Part shown: positions 1-7,075 of the stretch, piece by piece
How positions within the stretch are numbered: position 1 is the first letter of the stretch
Layout of the letters: each line of letters starts with the position of its first letter
NCBI RefSeq assembly: GCF_016583825.1
Contig: NZ_NRRV01000048.1
Span: forward strand, 1-42,470
DNA: 42,470 nucleotides
Source of the DNA: Thiohalocapsa halophila
GTDB lineage: Bacteria > Pseudomonadota > Gammaproteobacteria > Chromatiales > Chromatiaceae
Direction of reading: 5' to 3'
Notes under the pieces: generated by a model
What the model saw: only the letters and a program-made list of their open reading frames with translations
The model's database searches: none
Told to the model about the DNA's origin: nothing
Translations under genes and position numbers: made by a program

Positions 1-553
1 CTCCGCTCCGCGACGCCGACCCGCAAGCTCTGCTTGCCGTCGAAGCCCACACCAGCGAGCCCGAACCCAACCCCCGCCGCACAGCACCCCGCGCCAAGCC
101 CGCGAAGCAGAGCTTCATCGCCGGGGCCGCGAAGCTGGAGCTTCGCGACCAGGAGACGCGGCGGCCGCTGTGGGAGCGGCATCCCTGCCGCGACGAGCCG
201 CCAGCAGCAGTGCCAACCCCGTCGCGGCCAGAGGCCGCTCCCACAGTGCCTCCCTTTCTCCTCGTCCCCTCGTCGCGAAGCTCTGCTTCGCGACGCCGAC
301 CCGCAAGCTCTGCTTGCCGTCGAAGCCCACACCAGCGAGCCCGAACCCAACCCCCGCCGCACAGCACCCCGCGCCAAGCCCGCGAAGCAGAGCTTCGTCG
401 CCGGGGTCGCGAAGCTGGAGCTTCGCGACCAGAAAACGCGGCGGCCGCCGTGGGAGCGGCATCCTTGCCGCGACTCCCGTGGGAGCGGCATCCCTGCCGC
501 GACGAGCCGCCAGCAGCAGCGCCAACCCCGTCGCGGCCAGAGGCCGCTCCCAC
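1..553. repeat. Composite direct repeat, about 280-bp period, two copies
   Basis: Two near-identical copies lie at about 1-244 and 281-553. Each begins with the arm GCAAGCTCTGCTTGC, continues through a GCGAAGCAGAGCTTC / GCGAAGCTGGAGCTTCGC palindrome pair (family B type), and ends with a family A pair, GTGGGAGCGGCATCC...TGCCGCGAC facing GTCGCGGCCAGAGGCCGCTCCCAC. In the second copy the GTGGGAGCGGC element is itself duplicated (about 450 and 479). Several long reading frames cross this stretch on both strands, but they translate the repeat into Arg/Ala/Pro-rich peptides with no recognisable domain, so no gene is called. The 5' end of the first copy is cut by the window edge. Confidence 0.9.
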
Positions 554-683
554 GGGCTACCCCCATTGACCCTTTTCAATGTGGTGCGGCCCCGCCGAGC
601 ACTAGACTTGTCTGCGTTCCGTGCAGCATCCGTGCGCCCCGTCGTATTTCGATGCTGCAACTGGCTAGATGCGAGGAGCGGTC

Positions 684-1133
684 GTGAAGCAGACCCTGCT
701 GCAGGAGAAGTATCCCGTCTTCGTCATGGAGCTGGCGCGCGACGAGACGCCGCTCACGGACATCGACGCCATCTGCGCCCATTTCCGCGAGCGCATCGAA
801 GCCCATCGCTGCGCCCAGCTCATCGCTGAGTTCGATCATTACGCCCACACCTGCGGTCTGCCCGAAGGCCAGGTCGACGCCGACATCCGCGCGGCGCGGA
901 ACATCGTTTTCTGCTTCGGGCTGTCGCTGCCGAGCGCCCAGGTGCTCGCCATACGCCCGCGCTCCATCGGCATCGCGGAGACCGCGCAGGGCTTCGTGAT
1001 CTCCTTCCTCGAAGCGCCCATGCCCATCGCCAACGCGGCCATGGAGGACTGGGCCGAGGCGCTGCGCCGGCCGCCACGGCCAGCAGAGCCTGGTCCAGCC
1101 AGGCACCTGCAAAGCGCGGACTCCGCAGATTGA
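684..1133 (+). CDS. DUF6858 family protein
   Basis: The product is about 149 residues, soluble, with no signal peptide or membrane segment. The sequence (KQTLLQEKYPVF at the N-terminus, then EFDHYAHTCGLPEG, then ARNIVFCFGLSLP, then AIRPRSIGIAE and FVISFLEAPMP) is recognised as the uncharacterised DUF6858 family, whose members I recall from sulfur-oxidising and diazotrophic proteobacteria. No catalytic role is established. GTG 684 is preferred as start because AGGAG lies 5 bp upstream (674-678); an ATG at 669 in the same frame lacks a ribosome site. The C-terminal tail after about residue 130 is low in complexity. The next plus-strand gene is a NifX-like protein 200 bp downstream, so a shared metal or redox context is possible but not shown. 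Confidence 0.75.
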   Translation: MKQTLLQEKYPVFVMELARDETPLTDIDAICAHFRERIEAHRCAQLIAEFDHYAHTCGLPEGQVDADIRAARNIVFCFGLSLPSAQVLAIRPRSIGIAETAQGFVISFLEAPMPIANAAMEDWAEALRRPPRPAEPGPARHLQSADSAD

Positions 1134-1334
1134 GAGCCTGATCATCGCTGGCATCGCGAAGCGTGTGCGACCGTCCCCGAGTACGGCCACAATGTCGAAG
1201 CCACCGCGAGGGCTCGCTCGACATTACCGGCGTCACGGATCACGAGCAGCGCGCATCGCCCCGCCCCAGCGACTCCTTGCCCGGCCGCCCGCTGTCGGCG
1301 CCGGCTTCCGCAACCGAATATCGAGTACCCGTCC

Positions 1335-1763
1335 ATGCGTATCGCCGTTTCCACTCAGAACTTTCGCACCATCACCGGTCATGCCGGGAAATCCCGGCGC
1401 TTCATTGTCTATAGCGCCGAGCCGGGGCAGACCCCGGAAGAGCTGGAGCGTCTCGACCTCCCCAAGGAGATGTCCCTGCACGAATACCATGGCGACGATC
1501 ACCCGCTGTTCGCGCTGGGCCTGGACGCCGTGATCACCGGCAGCGCCGGCGCCGGCTTCCAGCAGCGCCTGGGCCGCCGGGGCATCCGCGTGATCGCCAC
1601 CGCAGAGACAGACATCCAGCGCGCGGTCGCCGCGGCGGCCCAGGGTGAGCCCCTGCCGGAGGCACCGCCGCACGATCACGGTGACGGCGGTGGCCATGGG
1701 CACGGCCATGGACACGGCCATGGCTTCGGGGGTGGCCGCCGCGTCAGCGGCCCGGATGCCTAG
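1335..1763 (+). CDS. NifX/NifB-type iron-molybdenum cluster-binding domain protein with His-rich tail
   Basis: A 142-residue protein. Residues 1-100 form the small dinitrogenase FeMo-cofactor biosynthesis domain (N-terminus MRIAVSTQNFRTITGHAGK; later LGLDAVITGSAGAGFQQRL and GIRVIATAETDIQRAV). This domain carries or senses FeMo-type or Fe-S precursor clusters in the cytoplasm. The C-terminus (about 112-135) is a His/Gly tail with alternating HGHGHGHGHG, which probably binds metal. No nif structural genes are in the window, so a role in nitrogenase assembly cannot be assigned; stand-alone proteins of this family are common. The ribosome site is weak. The gene is followed by a tandem repeat array beginning 17 bp after its stop. 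Confidence 0.85.
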   Translation: MRIAVSTQNFRTITGHAGKSRRFIVYSAEPGQTPEELERLDLPKEMSLHEYHGDDHPLFALGLDAVITGSAGAGFQQRLGRRGIRVIATAETDIQRAVAAAAQGEPLPEAPPHDHGDGGGHGHGHGHGHGFGGGRRVSGPDA

Positions 1764-1780
1764 CGGCGACGGCGCTGGCC

Positions 1781-2835
1781 CCTGGTCGCGAAGCTCCGGC
1801 TTCGCGACCCCAGCGGCGAAGCTCTGCTTCGCGGGTTTAGCGACAGCCTCGGCGTATTGCGGCTGCGCCCATAGCGGGTGCCGCCGGCGGCGACGGCAAG
1901 CAGCGCTTGCGGGCGGTGCGTCGCGGAGCGGAGCTGCGCGGCGAGGAGCTACCTTGCGCAGCGTTGCACCAGCGGCCTGTCGGGCTTCGTGCCTCAGCCC
2001 GACCTACGGGGCTGGCCCCTGGCCCCTGGTCGCGAAGCTCCGGCTTCGCGACCCCAGCGGCGAAGCTCTGCTTCGCGGATTCGGCGACGGCCTGGGCGCG
2101 TTGCGGCTTCGCCCGCAGCGGCGCGCTGCCGGCGGCGACGGCAAGCAGCGCTTGCGGGTGGTGCGTCACGGAGCGGAGCTGCGCGGCGAGGAGCTACCTT
2201 GCGCAGCGTTGCACCAGCGGCCTGTCGGGCTTCGTGCCTCAGCCCGACCTACGGCGCCGGCCCCTAGCCCCTGGTCGCGAAGCTCCGGCTTCGCGACCCC
2301 AGCGGCGAAGCTCTGCTTCGCGGGTTTGGCGACGGCCTGGGCGCATTGCGGCTGCGCCCATAGCGGGTGCCGCTAGCGGTGACGGCAAGCAGAGCTTGCG
2401 AGCGGTGCGTCGCGGAGCGGAGCTGCGCGGCGAGGAGCTACCTTGCGCAGCGCTGCACCAGCGGCCTGTCGGGCTTCGTGCCTCAGCCCGACCTACGGCG
2501 CCGGCCCCTAGCCCCTGGTCGCGAAGCTCCGGCTTCGCGACCCCAGCGGCGAAGCTCTGCTTCGCGGGTTTAGCGACAGCCTCGGCGTTTTGCGGCTTCG
2601 CCCGCAGCGGTACGCCGCCGGCGGTGACGGCAAGCAGCGCTTGCGGGCGGGGCGTCGCGGAGCGGAGCTGCGCGGCGAGGAGCTACCTTGCGCAGCGCTG
2701 CACCAGCGGCCTGTCGGGCTTCGTGCCTCAGCCCGACCTACGGCGCTGGCCCCTGGCCCCTGGTCGCGAAGCTCCGGCTTCGCGACCCCAGCGGCGAAGC
2801 TCTGCTTCGTGGAGGTCGGCGTCGCGAAGCAGAGC
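1781..2835. repeat. Tandem array, four units of 244-245 bp plus a partial fifth (family B type)
   Basis: Units start at about 1781, 2025, 2270, 2514 and 2759, with spacings 244, 245, 244 and 245. Each unit opens with the hairpin CTGGTCGCGAAGCTCC / GGCTTCGCGACC, then GCGAAGCTCTGCTTCGC, then a GGCAAGCAGCGCTTGCGGG arm, a GGAGCGGAGCTGCGCGGCGAG block and CTGTCGGGCTTCGTGCCTCAG. The fifth copy is cut after the second hairpin. Long open frames cross the array because the unit lacks stops in some frames; the peptides have no domain and are not called. The opening hairpin matches the one in the units around the RAYT gene at 12.8 kb, so the two arrays belong to one family. Confidence 0.92.
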
Positions 2836-2841
2836 TTCGCG

Positions 2842-2862
2842 ACGAGGGACGAGGGACGAGGG
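2842..2862 (+). repeat. Heptamer ACGAGGG x3
   Basis: Three perfect tandem copies of ACGAGGG directly after a family B hairpin arm. The same heptamer occurs four times at 13599-13626 and five times at 14054-14088, always at the same place in the unit. Copy number therefore varies between units. Confidence 0.9.
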
Positions 2863-3025
2863 ACGAACGGCGAGGGACGGCACACGGCAAAAGTCGGGGG
2901 TCTCCGGCGACTTGACGCCCGCGGCGCTCTGCGGGGACGATCCCGTGCGCCGCTCGCTTCCTGCCGGCGACCATGAGCCCATCCGCGGAGTCGGCAGCGC
3001 CGCCCCTCGCCGCGGCGCGGGGTTT

Positions 3026-3050
3026 GTCGCGGCACGGATGCCGCTCCCAC
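3026..3050. repeat. Solitary family A half-element
   Basis: GTCGCGGCACGGATGCCGCTCCCAC-type single palindrome, the same half that recurs in the 7.1-8.3 kb array. It lies 53 bp upstream of the small lipoprotein gene. A similar solitary half lies at about 12014-12038 just after cydC. Confidence 0.8.
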
Positions 3051-3103
3051 AGGCCGATGGGCGGTATCATTTCAGGCCCGCCTCCACTATCGCCGCCGAC
3101 TCC

Positions 3104-3478
3104 ATGCGCCCGACCCTGCTGTTGCCTGCCCTCGCCGTTGTGATTGTATTGCTCGCGGGCTGTGCCGGAGGCCGCATGGGTCCGGTGCCGCCGCTCACGT
3201 CCTCCGAGGCGGCTGCGAGTGTCACGGTCCAGCGCAGCCGCTCGGCGCTCGGCGCCCCGGCGTCGATGCTCTTCAGCATCGACGACCGCAAGGTCTACGC
3301 CCTGCGCTGGGGCCAGCAGTTCAGCTTCATGATCGACCCGGGCGAGTATCGCTTCGGCTACGACCTCGGCTTCAATCAGTGCCGCCAGCGGGTGATTCTA
3401 GAGCCGGGGGAGCGTTACATCGTGCGCATGACACCGGTGTGCCAGATCGAGCTGCTGCGCTACGGCGATCTGCGCTGA
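3104..3478 (+). CDS. Small predicted lipoprotein
   Basis: A 124-residue protein with an N-terminal lipoprotein signal (MRPTLLLPALAVVIVLLAGC; lipobox LAGC, lipidated Cys20). The mature part has a short beta-rich pattern with KVYALRWGQQFSFMIDPGEYRFG and two further Cys (NQCRQRV, TPVCQIE) that could form a disulfide. The order 'bind/size property, then GEYRF, then NQC, then GERYIVRM' resembles small DUF2846-like lipoproteins, but I do not assign a family firmly. The open frame extends much further upstream through the tandem array; ATG 3104 is chosen because the signal peptide starts there. It converges with the OmpA-type gene, the two stops being 14 bp apart. Confidence 0.75.
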   Translation: MRPTLLLPALAVVIVLLAGCAGGRMGPVPPLTSSEAAASVTVQRSRSALGAPASMLFSIDDRKVYALRWGQQFSFMIDPGEYRFGYDLGFNQCRQRVILEPGERYIVRMTPVCQIELLRYGDLR

Positions 3479-3492
3479 CCGCCGCGCCGCCG

Positions 3493-4212
3493 TCAGCCGG
3501 TCTCGGCGACAATGGGATCGATGGTGATCTCCACCCGCCGATTGAGCGTGCGCCCGTAATCGCTCTCATTGCTGGCCACCGGCCTAGCCTCGCCATAACC
3601 GGTGCTGCGCAGGCGCTGCGGCAGCACCTGCTCGGCGAGCAGGTAGGACTCGACCGCACCGGCGCGGCGCTCCGACAGCCGCTGGTTGTAGGCCGCCGCG
3701 CCCGTGTTATCGGTATGTCCCGCAATGTCGAGCCGGGTCTTGCCGTACTTGTTCACCACCGCGCTGATCTTGTCCAGGGTGCTGTAGAAGCCGGGCTTGA
3801 TGTCGGCGGAATCCACGTCGAAGGCCGTGCTGCTGGTCATGCCCACCAGCAGACGGTCGTTGGGCAGCTCCTCGACCCGGATATCGCCGCGGGCGATCTC
3901 GTCGGCTAGCACCCGCTCGAAGTCCTTGCGCTGGCGCTCCATATAGCTGCCGACGAGTCCACCGGTGATGGCCCCGCCGACGGCGCCGATGAGCGCGCCC
4001 TTGCCGGCATCGGCGCTGCGCGAGCCGATGAGCGCGCCCGCCGCAGCGCCGGCGGCGGAGCCGATGGCGACGCCGGCCTCGGATTCGGTGAGCGGGCGGC
4101 GGTTGCCGAATTCGTCCGTGGCGCAGCCGGTGAGCACCACGGCGCTCAGCGTGAGCAACAACAGGGCAGGTCTGCCGGCGAGCCGGCGTAGGCGTCGAGC
4201 GCGGTTGAGCAT
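3493..4212 (-). CDS. OmpA-family peptidoglycan-binding lipoprotein with glycine zipper
   Basis: A 239-residue protein. The signal ends in lipobox LTGC (Cys30). Residues about 45-95 form a glycine-zipper segment (repeated GxxxGxxxG: GVAIGSAAGAAAGALIGS...GAVGGAITGGLVGS). The C-terminal OmpA domain (about 120-235) carries the peptidoglycan contacts: LDIAGHTDNTG, NQRLSERRA and GRTLNRRVEI. The layout matches YiaD/PAL-like outer-membrane lipoproteins that tether the outer membrane to the wall. The start is supported by GGAGG 11 bp upstream on the minus strand (plus positions 4224-4228). It is divergent from the DUF2878 cassette, with a 187-bp shared intergenic region in which I see no clear promoter. 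Confidence 0.9.
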   Translation of the reverse strand: MLNRARRLRRLAGRPALLLLTLSAVVLTGCATDEFGNRRPLTESEAGVAIGSAAGAAAGALIGSRSADAGKGALIGAVGGAITGGLVGSYMERQRKDFERVLADEIARGDIRVEELPNDRLLVGMTSSTAFDVDSADIKPGFYSTLDKISAVVNKYGKTRLDIAGHTDNTGAAAYNQRLSERRAGAVESYLLAEQVLPQRLRSTGYGEARPVASNESDYGRTLNRRVEITIDPIVAETG

Positions 4213-4399
4213 ACTTTTGAAGGCCTCCGGGACAGCGTTTTTGGCACGGCGGGCGCAAAATCGGGCCGCCGGCGCAGTGGGCGGCGCATAATATCACCGC
4301 GCCGATGGCGCGCCCCGGGCGGGGCTTGTGATGGCCCCCGCTCCGCTCAACTCTGTGTAAGTCTAAGCATTACCAGGCACCATCCCGATACCTCCAGCT

Positions 4400-5005
4400 A
4401 TGTTGCGCACCGACCCTTACCAACCCGCCCTGCCCCGCGTGCTGCTGAACCTGGCGCTGTTCGCAACCGCTTGGCTCGCATGTATCCTGAGTGGCGCCAA
4501 AGGCTTGCCCTGGCTGGGCGTGGCCGCCGCGGCAGCCGTCATCTGGGTGCACCTGCGCGCAGCGCCGCGCCCGCGGCGCGAGGGCCTGGTGATCGCCGCC
4601 GCCGTCCTCCTGGGCGCGCTCTGGGATGGACAGATCTCGGGCCACGGTTGGGTGGCCTACGCCGGGGGCACGCCGATGCGGTGGCTGCCGCCGCTCTGGA
4701 TTCTGGCCACCTGGGCCGCCTTCGCGACCCTGCTCAATGTCTCGTTTCGCTGGCTGCGCGGCCGCTACGGGCTGGCAATGGCCATCGGCGGCCTGAGCGC
4801 ACCCGTCGCCTATGCGGTGGGGGCGAGCCTTGGCGCCGCGAGCTTCCCGGACAAGTTTGTCGCCCTCTCCGTCGTCGCCGTCGGCTGGGCGGTATCCTTG
4901 CCCGTGCTGGTGGCGCTGGCGGCGCGCTGGGACGGTTTCGCCGCCGACGAAAGCGCGCCGCCGTCGGCGCAGACGCGCCAGTCGGAGGCCCAAGGCCGTG
5001 TTTGA
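4400..5005 (+). CDS. DUF2878 family membrane protein
   Basis: A 201-residue integral membrane protein with about six hydrophobic segments. The family signature is visible in the central LLGALWDGQISGHGWVAY stretch and in GTPMRWLPPLWILATWAAF, FATLLNVSF and APVAYAVGASLGAA. Function is unknown; family members usually sit with DUF1295, DUF3833 or lipocalin genes and cyclopropane-fatty-acid-type genes, from which a role in membrane lipid modification is inferred. It overlaps the next gene by 8 bp (GTG 4998 lies inside the end of this gene), so the two are translationally coupled. There is no good Shine-Dalgarno in front of ATG 4400. Confidence 0.85.
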   Translation: MLRTDPYQPALPRVLLNLALFATAWLACILSGAKGLPWLGVAAAAAVIWVHLRAAPRPRREGLVIAAAVLLGALWDGQISGHGWVAYAGGTPMRWLPPLWILATWAAFATLLNVSFRWLRGRYGLAMAIGGLSAPVAYAVGASLGAASFPDKFVALSVVAVGWAVSLPVLVALAARWDGFAADESAPPSAQTRQSEAQGRV

Positions 5006-5777
5006 CCTGGACGCCTACGGCGCCGGGCTGGCCGTGGTGCTCGGCATCGCCGTCGCGGCCTGGCTCGTGAGCATCCCCAAGCGGGATGTGAGCTTCGTGG
5101 ACTCGCTTTGGTCACTGTTTTTCCTGGCCTTGACGGTGACCTACATCGCGCTCGCCCCGGCGCTGACGGAGCGGGCCTATCTATTGCTCTTCCTCGTCAC
5201 CGTCTGGGCGGTGCGCCTGTCGGTGTTCATCACCCTGCGCAACCTGGGCCAGCCGGAGGACCGGCGCTATCAGGCCATCCGCACCGACAACGAGCCCGGC
5301 TTCTGGCTCAAGAGTCTGTATCTCGTCTTCGGGCTCCAGGCGATCCTGGCGTGGATTATCTCGCTGCCGCTGCTGGGCGTGGTGCTGGGCGGCGCGCCGC
5401 TGGGCTGGATCGACTTCGCCGCCGTGACCCTCTGGCTGGTGGGCTTCGGCTTCGAGGCCATCGGCGATCAACAGCTCGCTCGCTTCAAAGCCGATCCACG
5501 CAACGCCGGCCGCGTGCTGGACACCGGCCTGTGGCGCTACACACGCCACCCCAATTACTTCGGCGAGGCCTGCATCTGGTGGGCCTATTACCTCTTGGCG
5601 CTCGCTGCCGGCGCCTGGTGGACCATCATCGGCCCCTTGCTCATGACCTATCTGCTGCTGCGCATCTCCGGCGTCAGCATGCTGGAGAAGGACATTGGCG
5701 AGCGCCGCCCGGCCTATCGCGACTACAGACGCCGCACCAATACCTTCGTCCCGGGCCCGCCCAAGGCGCCGGCCTAG
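4998..5777 (+). CDS. DUF1295 family membrane protein (steroid 5-alpha-reductase / ICMT-like fold)
   Basis: A 259-residue polytopic membrane protein with about six to seven segments. The conserved C-terminal block is present: ADPRNAGRVLDTGLWRYTRHPNYFGE (about 165-190), then AYYLLALA, GVSMLEKDIGERRPAYRDYRRRT and FVPGPPK. The LWRYTRHPNYFGE motif is the nucleotide- or SAM-binding block of the 5-alpha-reductase/isoprenylcysteine methyltransferase-like superfamily. The start is GTG 4998 because GGAGG (4984-4988) lies 9 bp upstream and the frame begins there as FDLDAYGAGLAVVLG; longer frames run through the preceding gene. The substrate is unknown; linkage to DUF2878, DUF6134 and lipocalin genes suggests a lipid. 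Confidence 0.88.
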   Translation: MFDLDAYGAGLAVVLGIAVAAWLVSIPKRDVSFVDSLWSLFFLALTVTYIALAPALTERAYLLLFLVTVWAVRLSVFITLRNLGQPEDRRYQAIRTDNEPGFWLKSLYLVFGLQAILAWIISLPLLGVVLGGAPLGWIDFAAVTLWLVGFGFEAIGDQQLARFKADPRNAGRVLDTGLWRYTRHPNYFGEACIWWAYYLLALAAGAWWTIIGPLLMTYLLLRISGVSMLEKDIGERRPAYRDYRRRTNTFVPGPPKAPA

Positions 5778-5825
5778 ACCCGACACCACCCGCCGCCGTC
5801 CCGGGGCCTTCACGAGGATTTTGCT

Positions 5826-6503
5826 ATGCACTCCAACATGCTCCCCAATCTGCGCCCGGCCAGGGGCGCCCGACCGGCGCTGGCCGCGGCCCTGCTCGCC
5901 GCGCTGACGCTCGCGGCAACCGCCGCCACCGCCGAACAGCTGCGCTTTCAGGTGTATCTGGACGACCGACCCATCGGCGAGCACAGCTTCCGCATCGCCG
6001 ACAGCGGCAAGACCACCCGCGTGACCAGCCGCGCGGCCTTCGAGGTGGACTTCCTGTTCATCACCGCCTACCGCTACCGCCACACCAGCAACGAGGTCTT
6101 CCGCGACGGCTGCCTCACCGCCATCGACGCCAACACCAACGACAACGGCAAGCGCTATGCAGTCAACGGCGAGGCCATGGGCAATGCCTTCCGCATCAAG
6201 ACCGACGACGCCGTCGAGCGCGCCAGCGGTTGCGTGAAGACCTTTGCCTACTGGGATAAGGCGTTTCTGGACAAGAGCCGGCTGCTGAACCCCCAGACCG
6301 GGGACCTGGAGCAGGTGCAGGTGCAGCCCCGCGGGCCCGACACCGTCGAGGTCGAGAACGGCGAGCGCGTTTCCGCCGAGCGCTACGCCCTGAAAACGCA
6401 GGAGCTCACCATCGACCTCTGGTACAACGACGACCTCGGCTGGGTGGGACTCGAAAGCGACACCGGCAAGGGTAAGCGGCTGATTTATCGGCGGGTCATG
6501 TGA
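5826..6503 (+). CDS. DUF6134 family periplasmic protein
   Basis: A 225-residue protein with a cleavable signal peptide (hydrophobic core about 20-34, probable cut after ATA before EQLRFQV). The mature domain begins with LRFQVYLDDRPIGEHSFRI and contains FEVDFLFITAYRYRHTSNEVF and GCLTAIDANTNDNGKRYAV, which I recognise as DUF6134. Two Cys (GCLT, SGCVKTF) may pair. GAGGA lies 7 bp before ATG 5826. Function is unknown; the family is repeatedly linked with lipocalin and DUF1295 genes. The stop overlaps the start of the lipocalin gene (TGATG), so the two are co-translated. Confidence 0.82.
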   Translation: MHSNMLPNLRPARGARPALAAALLAALTLAATAATAEQLRFQVYLDDRPIGEHSFRIADSGKTTRVTSRAAFEVDFLFITAYRYRHTSNEVFRDGCLTAIDANTNDNGKRYAVNGEAMGNAFRIKTDDAVERASGCVKTFAYWDKAFLDKSRLLNPQTGDLEQVQVQPRGPDTVEVENGERVSAERYALKTQELTIDLWYNDDLGWVGLESDTGKGKRLIYRRVM

Positions 6504-7060
6504 TGACGCCGTTGGCTCACGCGCTCCGGCATGCCGCGGTCGTCGTGCTAACGGCGGCGGCACTCACTCTGGTCTCAGGCTGCATCGAAGGTGGAGGCGA
6601 ACCCATGGACACTGTCCCTTACGTAGACCTCAAACGCTTCATGGGCGATTGGTACGTAGTCGCGAACATCCCGACCTTTTTCGAGAAAGACGCCTACAAC
6701 CCCATCGAGCGCTACAAGCTCAACCCGGACGGCACCATCGCCACCACCTTCACCTTCAACAAGGGCAGCTTCGACGGGCCGCTCAAGACCTTCCACCCCA
6801 AGGGCTTCGTCCTGGACAAGGAGACCAATGCCCTCTGGGGCATGCAGTTCCTTTGGCCCATCAAGGGCGACTTTCGCATCATCTACCTGGACGACGACTA
6901 CCAGACCACCGTCATCGGCCGCACCAAGCGTGACTACGTCTGGGTCATGAAGCGCACACCCGAGCTCACCGACGCAGAATTCCAAGAGATGAAGGCGTTC
7001 ATCGAATCCGTCGGCTACGACCCGACCAAGCTCCAGCGCCCGCCACACGAAACAGGCTGA
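6503..7060 (+). CDS. Lipocalin family outer-membrane lipoprotein (Blc-like)
   Basis: A 185-residue protein. The signal ends in lipobox VSGC. The first lipocalin motif is clear: YVDLKRFMGDWYVVANIPTF (GxW), followed by alternating strands (NPIERYKLNPDGTIATTFTF, then GMQFLWPIKGDFRIIYLD, then TTVIGRTKRDYVWVMKRTP) and a C-terminal helix (AEFQEMKAFIESVGYD). Bacterial lipocalins bind fatty acids or lysophospholipids at the inner face of the outer membrane. ATG 6503 overlaps the DUF6134 stop; a GTG at 6500 is also possible. A 14-unit palindromic array begins 15 bp after the stop, which fits a role of that array in ending or stabilising the operon mRNA (inference). Confidence 0.92.
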   Translation: MTPLAHALRHAAVVVLTAAALTLVSGCIEGGGEPMDTVPYVDLKRFMGDWYVVANIPTFFEKDAYNPIERYKLNPDGTIATTFTFNKGSFDGPLKTFHPKGFVLDKETNALWGMQFLWPIKGDFRIIYLDDDYQTTVIGRTKRDYVWVMKRTPELTDAEFQEMKAFIESVGYDPTKLQRPPHETG

Positions 7061-7075
7061 GATCCCCACGCCCCC

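Noticed and set aside
1907..3103. A 523-codon plus-strand frame ending with the small lipoprotein
   Set aside because: The first 399 codons are translated tandem array; only the last 124, starting with a lipoprotein signal at 3104, look like a protein.
5181..6563. 460-codon minus-strand frame opposite DUF1295 and DUF6134 genes
   Set aside because: Antisense shadow in GC-rich DNA; the plus-strand genes have ribosome sites, signal peptides and family motifs.
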